A stretch of 64,000 nt of DNA from G965230065 sp965230065 (GTDB taxonomy: Bacteria; Bacteroidota; Bacteroidia; Cytophagales; Cyclobacteriaceae). Position numbers and translations under genes: made by a program. Within the stretch, counting starts at the first letter, position 1. Every line of letters begins with the position of its first letter. The notes beneath the pieces are model-generated. The model was not told the DNA's origin. It searched no databases and was given only the letters and a program-made list of their open reading frames with translations. The stretch lies in assembly GCA_965230065.1 (NCBI GenBank), contig OZ245942.1, positions 744,001 to 808,000 of the forward strand. Direction: 5' to 3'. Shown in pieces: positions 54,137-64,000 of this stretch.

Positions 54137-55117
54137 TTATATTTCTATTTTTTTAAGCAGTATATTACACGTCCAGGAGATCGTATCATCAATTTTCCTG
54201 AAATTATAATTCATAATTTTTTGAACCTTAGCATTGTTATACATATGCCGGTTATTTGCTACCCCAGACAAATCTTCTCCCAGAAGTGTCTCTTTACGGA
54301 ATAGCCAAGATATCAGCTTGTCAAACCAAATGATGAATTTAATCAGACCGGGGTGAACTTTGATCCATGGGGCTTTTTTATGAAAAAAACTGGCTATTTT
54401 TATAAATAAATTTTGATATGTTATGCTTCCTGCATTCACTATGAAGCGTTCACTATGAATATTTTTTTTGAGCAACTGCACTGTAATATCAGCTACATCC
54501 CGCACATCTATATAGTTAATGTAGCCTTTTGTATAAAAAGGATTTTCGTCCAAAATATACTTAAATATTTTCGTACTGCTCTTGTTTAAACTTCCTGGCC
54601 CTAATATTACTGATGGATTAAGAATTATTGGCTTAAGCCCTTCAGTTCCCCCTCTCCACACTTCTAATTCTGCCAGATATTTTGTTATGGCATATTCAGA
54701 GGCTCTTCCTGCTCCATTCCACTGCGTGCTTTCATCACTTTCGTATTGGTGGTTTTTTTTGCCTATAGTAGCTATAGAACTGATGTAAAGTATTTTTGAT
54801 ATTCCAGCATTAATGCATGCATTCACTATATTAGCAGTTCCCTCAACATTCGTTTTATACAATGCCTGTTTATCTTTTTTATTGTATGAAACAAGTGCAG
54901 CACAATGGATCACAGTATCTACACACTCGAGCTGTTTTTCTATACCCATTAAATCCAGGATATCACCCTCAACCCATTCTACCTGATCTTTAATATCTTC
55001 AACCAGGTCTAAATTACTATTTGCTCTTTTCAACGCCCTAACTTCGTATCCAGCCAATAAAAGAGCACGACAAATAAAGCTTCCCAGCAGTCCATTCGCG
55101 CCTGTTATAAACACCAT
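54137..55117 (-). CDS. NAD-dependent epimerase/dehydratase family protein
   Basis: A 326-residue extended SDR enzyme. The NAD-binding motif is ITGANGLLGSFI at the N-terminus; catalytic residues are a serine (ISSIATIG) and the YxxxK motif YAITK near residue 170. The stretch ILNPSVILGPG is typical of the dihydroflavonol-reductase-like group. The C-terminal 70 residues look membrane- or substrate-binding. Substrate unknown, probably a sugar nucleotide or steroid-like molecule. It stands 99 nt ahead of the TPR gene and 3' of the rRNA operon. Confidence 0.9.
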   Translation of the reverse strand: MVFITGANGLLGSFICRALLLAGYEVRALKRANSNLDLVEDIKDQVEWVEGDILDLMGIEKQLECVDTVIHCAALVSYNKKDKQALYKTNVEGTANIVNACINAGISKILYISSIATIGKKNHQYESDESTQWNGAGRASEYAITKYLAELEVWRGGTEGLKPIILNPSVILGPGSLNKSSTKIFKYILDENPFYTKGYINYIDVRDVADITVQLLKKNIHSERFIVNAGSITYQNLFIKIASFFHKKAPWIKVHPGLIKFIIWFDKLISWLFRKETLLGEDLSGVANNRHMYNNAKVQKIMNYNFRKIDDTISWTCNILLKKIEI

Positions 55118-55253
55118 GAAAACAAAAATCTAAGCATGACAAATTTAGTTTTTATTTAGATTCTCGCTGCAAAGGTAAAACAAAATATGCAATAGGCAGT
55201 GATTATTTTAAGTCTGGTGAAGAAATAATATGAGGGTTGAGTAAGTACTAAAA

Positions 55254-55285
55254 AAACAAAAAAAAGCCCCTGGAACGGGGCTTCA
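55254..55285 (-). terminator. Terminator of the rRNA operon
   Basis: On the minus strand AAGCCCC (55283-55277) pairs with GGGGCTT (55270-55264) over a 6-nt loop, followed by a run of T interrupted by one G. It lies about 14 nt behind the 3' end of the 5S rRNA. Confidence 0.9.
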
Positions 55286-55296
55286 AAATAATAAAA

Positions 55297-55407
55297 GAGG
55301 CGGTGACTTACTCTCCCGGGTGAAAGCCCAGTACCATCAGCGCTGCCGGTCTTAACTTCTCTGTTCGGAAAGGGAAGAGGTGCACCCCGGCGCTAGAACC
55401 ACCATCA
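55297..55407 (-). rRNA. rrf: 5S ribosomal RNA
   Basis: A 5S gene of about 110 nt, ending 14 nt before the terminator. The conserved stretch TTCCCTTTCCGAACAGAGAA and the terminal helix pair TGGTGGT / ACCGCC can be read. Ends are approximate because they are placed from the helix only. Confidence 0.93.
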
Positions 55408-55431
55408 GGTCTTTAATATCATCTGTCAAAT

Positions 55432-55514
55432 AGCCCTAACTTCTCTATTCGGAAAGGGAAGAGCGGGGATTGCCTTCAATTGCACCCCGGCGCTAGGACC
55501 ACCATCAGGTCTTT
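55432..55514 (-). pseudogene. Truncated 5S rRNA copy with a 17-nt replacement
   Basis: Immediately 5' of the intact 5S lies a second copy of its 5' half. It repeats the 8 nt before the gene (AAAGACCT), the first 25 or so bases of the 5S and the TTCCCTTTCCGAATAGAGAA block, with a few point changes. Where the intact gene has one G, this copy has 17 nt (55464-55480). It then breaks off, lacking the 3' half and closing helix. It is not a functional 5S. Confidence 0.85.
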
Positions 55515-55639
55515 GTTGGGATTGTTGTTGTGTTATTGGTTAATAACGAATAACTTTTAACGAACAACATTTAACATTGCCAACATAATATTTTGTTGAA
55601 CATGCTGGAAGTAAGAGAAGAATAGAGTTTATAAAGGGC

Positions 55640-58565
<2,926 letters not shown>

Positions 58566-58832
58566 ACTCTTCTCTTACAGCATGTCAATGAACTTCTACA
58601 CAACCTGCCAGGTTAATACTGCCTTTCGGCTTGTCAGACAATATCTTTTGTCCCTTGGGTCGTCTTGCGATAGTATGGGAATCACCCCATCTTCCTATCT
58701 GTTTTGTTCCTGTTTGTCAATATGAAAGAAAACCTTTTGTCTTCTCTCTGTTTTTTTAGTACATAGTTTCTTCAAACTATTAACTTATAACTAACAACTA
58801 TCAACCCTTCTAACTTCCTTCTTCCAACCTTG
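58566..58832. other. Spacer between tRNA-Ala and 23S rRNA
   Basis: This part of the rRNA transcript holds no gene. It is AT-rich with short C/T-rich stretches and must contain the 23S processing stem, which I could not pair with confidence. Confidence 0.5.
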
Positions 58833-58906
58833 TGGAGAATAACGGATTCGAACCGTTGACCTCCTGCGTGCAAGGCAGGCGCTCTAGCCAGCTGAGCTAA
58901 TCCCCC
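58833..58906 (-). tRNA. tRNA-Ala (TGC)
   Basis: A 74-nt tRNA in the 16S-23S spacer. Acceptor GGGGGAT pairs with ATTCTCC, the D-stem region is AGCTCAGCTGG, the anticodon arm is CCTGCCTTGCACGCAGG with anticodon TGC, and the T-arm has GGTTCGAATCC. CCA is not encoded. Confidence 0.97.
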
Positions 58907-59001
58907 GTTCTTCAATTAACAAATAGTAATTTACAGTAATTAACAATTGAATAATTTTAATTGATTGTTAATTGCACATTGTTTATTGTCAATTGTTTGC
59001 G

Positions 59002-59075
59002 TGGGCTTGCGTGGACTCGAACCACGGACCTCTACATTATCAGTGTAGCGCTCTAACCACCTGAGCTACAAGCCC
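59002..59075 (-). tRNA. tRNA-Ile (GAT)
   Basis: A 74-nt tRNA in the 16S-23S spacer. Acceptor GGGCTTG pairs with CAAGCCC, the anticodon arm is CTACACTGATAATGTAG with anticodon GAT, and the T-arm has GGTTCGAGTCC. The Ile-Ala order in the spacer is standard. CCA is not encoded. Confidence 0.97.
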
Positions 59076-59143
59076 TTAAAGCTTTCAGCCCAACTCGGTT
59101 AGCTGGTCGGTCCAGCACGGCCGGCTTTCAGCTATTTTTTTAA

Positions 59144-59210
59144 CAATTGGCAATTATTAATGATTAATGAACAATTAAATTGCTCTTTGTTCATTGCTAA
59201 TTGCTAATTG
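59144..59210 (-). repeat. Long imperfect hairpin in the 16S-tRNA spacer
   Basis: CAATTGGCAATTA...ATGAACAA (59144-59173) is roughly complementary to the reverse of TTGTTCATTGCTAATTGCTAATTG (59188-59210), with a small bulge. Similar CAATTG/TTAACAATTG motifs recur between the tRNA genes (58913-58998). It may be a processing structure. Confidence 0.5.
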
Positions 59211-59254
59211 ATATAAAGCTGTTGTGAACAACAAGCCTGCGTTTGAGCTTCTCC

Positions 59255-60780
<1,526 letters not shown>

Positions 60781-61118
60781 ATAAAATTTGTGCGGTTTAT
60801 TATCGCTAATATCCGCTGTCTCGTCTGTCCACTCAAACTTGGCCTTAATTCGTGATGCTTTTCAGCTTTAAACATCACTTTAACCTTCTTTGGCTTGTTG
60901 TCACTTCAGCTTTTCAATGAACTTCCTGAGGCTAAAACCTACTGTCTTAACCCCCTTGTGAAACCGACCCCTTTTTCAAGAATCTCGTCCCTTTTTCTGA
61001 TTTAGGCTTGCAAAAGTCGCCCCTTTTTCCTTCCCCTCCAAATTTTTTTAACCCTTTTTTTTAAACTTTTTTATCCCCTTTCCCTACAACATTCTACCCC
61101 GCTTTCTTAATGGGTTTG
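60781..61118 (-). other. rRNA operon leader
   Basis: About 340 nt of untranslated leader from the promoter to the 16S start. It is pyrimidine-rich on the plus strand (purine-rich in the RNA) with A/G runs. No gene or clear antiterminator box was identified. Confidence 0.6.
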
Positions 61119-61149
61119 CAAAGGTATGAAACTACTACTTACACCGCAA
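61119..61149 (-). promoter_or_regulatory. Promoter of the rRNA operon
   Basis: On the minus strand TTG (61149-61147), a 20-nt spacer and TACCTTTG (61126-61119) form the complete -33/-7 Bacteroidota promoter, TTG-N(19-21)-TAnnTTTG. It is the clearest promoter in the window and lies about 340 nt before the 16S. Confidence 0.85.
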
Positions 61150-61240
61150 AACTTTTGAATAACTTTTTTCAAATATTATCACAGTTTTGGTAAAAAGAGA
61201 TTTTAATTTACGACCTGTTGCGATTTGGGTTACATTTTGA

Positions 61241-61281
61241 AATAAAAAAAGCCTAGAATATTTATTTTATCCTAGGCTTTC
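61241..61281 (-). terminator. Terminator of the S41 protease gene
   Basis: AAAGCCTAG (61248-61256) pairs with CTAGGCTTT (61272-61280), a 9-bp stem with a 15-nt AT-rich loop; on the minus strand a T-run follows. It insulates the protease gene from the rrn promoter. Confidence 0.88.
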
Positions 61282-61304
61282 AATTACATAATTCTTCTCT
61301 GTAT

Positions 61305-62936
61305 TTACATACTTGCTAATTCTTCTGCCTCATCAAATAGTTCTAAAGCTTTTTGAAACACTTCATTGTTTTCGTTATATATAGGATAAAAACCTTTACT
61401 GTCCCATATGGTCCGGGCAATTAATGCTTTCACATTATTCTTTATCAATGATTTGGAGTGGTCAAAGCCTTTCTTATCAAACTCAACCCCGAGGTTTTTC
61501 GCAACGTTATTCAGGTTTTGAAGCATTTTATCCGTTACGTCAAAATTTTGATAAAAACTGCTAAAAGTCATTGCTTCCAGTTCTTCTTTGTGTTTTTCAT
61601 AATAAGTTAAGGTATACTCACGCAACGCATTAGAAGTATATAGTTTGCTAAAATATTTTGATCTTCCCTTTGTCGTATCTAGGGGTACAAAGTAATCAGG
61701 CATGATGCCACCTCCGCCATACACTGTTCTTCCTTTGGTGGTCTTAAATTTCAAAGAATCATTAAAAATGATACTATCTTTATTAAAGAACTCTCCATGC
61801 TCAAACCTGTAAGCAATTTCCCTGCTATAATCATCTCCCTGTCCGGCTTCATAAGGTTTTTGGATAGATCTGCCACTTGGCGTATAATATCGTGAAATAG
61901 TAAGCCTCAGCTCAGAATCATCACTCAACGAAATGGGCAATTGTACCAATCCTTTTCCAAACGACCTTCTGCCAACAATAAGTGCTCTGTCATTGTCCTG
62001 AAGGGCACCTGCAACAATCTCTGAGGCTGAAGCGCTGCCTTCATCAATCAATACAATCAGTGGCTGTTTTTCAAAGGAACCTTCCCGATAAGCACGGGCT
62101 TCAGAGTTATAACGAGGTTGTTTTCCTTCGGTATATACAATCAATTTGTTATCTCTCAGAAATTCATCGGCCATATTAATTGCCCGATCCATATATCCTC
62201 CAGGATTTCCTTGTAAATCGAGGATTAACTTTTTCATGCCCTGTTGCTCGAGATCAGCCATGGCCGCTTTGAACTCATCAAAGGTAGTAGCAGCAAAACG
62301 GCTAATCTTGATATAGCCAATTTCTTCATTTACCATATAACTCACATCCAGTGAGTTTTGAGGGATTTTATCCCTTGTAATTGTAAAGTCAAGCAACTCA
62401 TCATACCCTCTGCGCTTAATCCCTACTTTTACTTCACTTCCTTTGGGACCTCTTAAAAGATCAAATACCGTTTGGTTATCCAGGTCTTCGCCTACAACTA
62501 CTTTTTCATCTACTTTTACAATTTTATCACCGCTCATCAATCCTACTTCTTCTGAAGGCCCGCCACCTAATGGGGCGACTACATAAATAGTGTCTCTAAC
62601 AATACTGAACTCAATACCTATCCCTTCAAACTCACCCTCTAACTGCGATTTGGCCAGTTCTAATTCTTCAGCCGGAATATATACGGAATGCGGATCTAAT
62701 TTTTCCAATACAGTATTGATAGCTACGTCTATCAGTTCGTCGGTATCTACTTCATCTACATAATCCCGTTCTACATACATCAAAATATCTTTCAGTTTTG
62801 TAATACCACTGATGAGGTCATTTTTAGTGCTATTACCATCTGCCATTGTAGCTCCTATAAGAATACCTGCAGCCACAGCCAATGTTAGTAAAAGGGGAAG
62901 TCTAATGTGGAAATCTGAATTTTTTGTCTTGCTCAC
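61305..62936 (-). CDS. S41 family C-terminal processing peptidase
   Basis: A 543-residue protease of the CtpA/Prc type, starting at GTG 62936. It has an N-terminal membrane anchor (about 12-31), a PDZ domain (about 95-185; GGGPSEEVGLMSGDKIVKV) and the S41 core. The catalytic dyad is Ser303 (in SASASEI) and Lys328 (in RRSFGKG), with the 25-residue spacing of the family. A C-terminal helical part (about 430-543) follows. These enzymes cut periplasmic proteins at C-termini and adjust wall hydrolase levels. Confidence 0.95.
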   Translation of the reverse strand: MSKTKNSDFHIRLPLLLTLAVAAGILIGATMADGNSTKNDLISGITKLKDILMYVERDYVDEVDTDELIDVAINTVLEKLDPHSVYIPAEELELAKSQLEGEFEGIGIEFSIVRDTIYVVAPLGGGPSEEVGLMSGDKIVKVDEKVVVGEDLDNQTVFDLLRGPKGSEVKVGIKRRGYDELLDFTITRDKIPQNSLDVSYMVNEEIGYIKISRFAATTFDEFKAAMADLEQQGMKKLILDLQGNPGGYMDRAINMADEFLRDNKLIVYTEGKQPRYNSEARAYREGSFEKQPLIVLIDEGSASASEIVAGALQDNDRALIVGRRSFGKGLVQLPISLSDDSELRLTISRYYTPSGRSIQKPYEAGQGDDYSREIAYRFEHGEFFNKDSIIFNDSLKFKTTKGRTVYGGGGIMPDYFVPLDTTKGRSKYFSKLYTSNALREYTLTYYEKHKEELEAMTFSSFYQNFDVTDKMLQNLNNVAKNLGVEFDKKGFDHSKSLIKNNVKALIARTIWDSKGFYPIYNENNEVFQKALELFDEAEELASM

Positions 62937-63109
62937 GTTATATAATATTTAAAAATTTACTACTAACCTGCATAAATTGTAACGAACAAACAATTATAGA
63001 GGATATAAAATAGGGATAAATTTAATAGTTCTCAATAAAACTAACACATTAAATATTGTTTCGTTTTTGATTATGTTGAATATAAACCAATAAAGGAGTA
63101 ATTTTACAT

Positions 63110-63117
63110 TATATTTG
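63110..63117 (+). promoter_or_regulatory. -7 box of the hemerythrin-ruvX operon
   Basis: TATATTTG matches TAnnTTTG fully, 51 nt before the ATG at 63169. A TTG lies 31 nt further upstream, too far for the usual -33 spacing. Confidence 0.55.
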
Positions 63118-63168
63118 CAACATTTTCCTCTTAAATTAAGGATTAATTAATAATTTGAGTTAACACGC

Positions 63169-63918
63169 ATGGGCACATACACTAAAAAGCGGATTGACGA
63201 GATTGTAGACGAAAATTACGTGCATGCCTCTGTCTTGTACCATTTCGGTATTAAATTTTACGATTATCACGAAAAAACACTCGAGCAGGTGTGCCAGGAA
63301 CGTGGATTGAATATGTCTCAGGTAATTTCCAGTTTGGAATCAGTGAATACAAAAGATGAAAAACACGATTTGGCACTGTTTTCATATCCGGTCGATATTA
63401 TCATTGAATACCTGAAACATACGCATTATATTTTTATCAAAGAACGCTTGCCCTATCTGGCTAAGTTGATTGAAAGCCTTCCTGATATACCTAGCAAAAA
63501 TGTTGCTAGCGATCTCAAATTTGTTTTCCCTTTGTTCGTGGAAGACTTGATCCATCACATTTATGAAGAGGAAGACACGTTGTTTTCTTATGTACTTTCG
63601 CTGAACCAGGCCCTGATTTCATTTTATAAACCGACCCAGCTTTACATTGATATGGAACGATATTCTATCCAAAACCTGGCGATTGGGCATGATATTGATG
63701 ATGATGAAATGCGGGGCATCAGGGAAATCACAAATGATTATTCCCTGGGTGCCATTACCGAAAACCTGCACCTACGGGTAGTTTATGCAGAGCTTCAACG
63801 TTTTGAAAAAGAGCTTTGCACGCATGCCCGCATAGAAAATGAAATTTTATTTCCCAAAGCTCTGATGCTTGAAAAAGAAGTAAAAAGAATGCTGAAAGGA
63901 AAAACCAGGCTGAACTAA
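63169..63918 (+). CDS. RIC-like hemerythrin-domain protein lacking the N-terminal cysteines
   Basis: A 249-residue protein. The N-terminal segment (about 15-60) resembles the ScdA_N domain of iron-sulfur cluster repair proteins, but where RIC proteins have CCGG it reads FYDYHE (30-35). The hemerythrin region has candidate iron ligands His84, His86, His129/His130 with Glu134, and His219 with Glu223 (CTHARIENEILFP). A di-iron role in oxygen or nitric oxide response is inferred. The gene abuts ruvX with no gap, so both are translated from one mRNA. Confidence 0.82.
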   Translation: MGTYTKKRIDEIVDENYVHASVLYHFGIKFYDYHEKTLEQVCQERGLNMSQVISSLESVNTKDEKHDLALFSYPVDIIIEYLKHTHYIFIKERLPYLAKLIESLPDIPSKNVASDLKFVFPLFVEDLIHHIYEEEDTLFSYVLSLNQALISFYKPTQLYIDMERYSIQNLAIGHDIDDDEMRGIREITNDYSLGAITENLHLRVVYAELQRFEKELCTHARIENEILFPKALMLEKEVKRMLKGKTRLN

Positions 63919-64000
63919 ATGGGGCGTATTCTTGCCATTGACTACGGACGAAAGCGCACAGGGCTTGCTGTAACAGACCCGCTGAAAATTATCGCGACTG
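63919..64000 (+). CDS. ruvX: Holliday junction resolvase-like RuvX/YqgF, N-terminus only (cut by window edge)
   Basis: Translation from the ATG at 63919 gives MGRILAIDYGRKRTGLAVTD and further residues before the window ends. The AIDYGxxRxGLA motif at the start is diagnostic of YqgF/RuvX, a RNase H-fold nuclease linked to Holliday junctions and 16S rRNA maturation. It begins directly behind the stop of the hemerythrin gene. Confidence 0.9.
   Translation, partial: MGRILAIDYGRKRTGLAVTDPLKIIAT

Overview
The window is a chromosomal segment of a Bacteroidota bacterium, most likely an aerobic marine or soil member of the Cytophagales. The signs are SusC/SusD with sigma/FecR control, DUF5916, PorW/SprE-like and SusD lipoproteins, a Bacteroidota-type ATP synthase operon (with an upstream bactofilin and AtpZ/AtpI-like genes), a 5S/16S/23S operon of Bacteroidota type, and many promoters with the TAnnTTTG -7 box instead of the proteobacterial -10. 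No phage, integrase, transposase or CRISPR array was seen; the segment looks like core chromosome with some accessory surface and uptake genes.

Layout. 1-3381 (minus): a cell-envelope/energy operon, M23 endopeptidase - bactofilin - AtpZ - small membrane protein - atpB - atpE - atpF (cut by the window edge). 3504-8558 (plus): a PorW/SprE-type lipoprotein and a class A penicillin-binding protein. 8616-9934: a sigma factor with a membrane TPR partner. 10003-15960 (minus): DUF5916 outer-membrane-type protein, GNAT acetyltransferase, Tat-type Gfo/Idh/MocA oxidoreductase and an FGE-like protein. 16297-18093: acyl-CoA dehydrogenase under a promoter flanked by two nearly identical palindromes. 18483-21645: three glycosyltransferase-like genes. 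21778-28269 (plus): TonB receptor, TPR protein, Nramp-like transporter and a LytS/LytTR two-component system, with palindrome clusters between and even inside the genes.

28263-36916 (minus): an exported phosphoesterase, then a SusD/SusC/FecR/sigma regulon with no degradative enzyme beside it. 37016-43072 (minus): uvrA, a lytic transglycosylase, a LOG-family protein and a TIGR01777 epimerase. 43247-49545: a purple-acid-phosphatase-like enzyme facing a TonB receptor and an IPT/beta-helix lipoprotein. 49847-55117 (minus): MoxR ATPase, DUF368 lipid carrier transporter, ComA-type phosphosulfolactate synthase, TPR protein and an epimerase. 55254-61149 (minus): complete rrn operon 16S - tRNA-Ile - tRNA-Ala - 23S - 5S, with a broken extra 5S fragment in front of the 5S and a clear promoter. 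61305-64000: S41 C-terminal processing protease, then divergent RIC-like hemerythrin protein and the start of ruvX.

The most unusual points are: (i) four perfect hairpins packed into 113 bp inside the signal-peptide coding part of a TonB receptor, with related palindromes near the downstream genes; (ii) the twin operators around the acyl-CoA dehydrogenase promoter; (iii) the truncated 5S copy with a 17-nt replacement; (iv) an Nramp-like transporter without the canonical metal ligands; (v) a terminator-like hairpin at the start of a glycosyltransferase gene. All family assignments come from reading motifs by eye; no database search was run.
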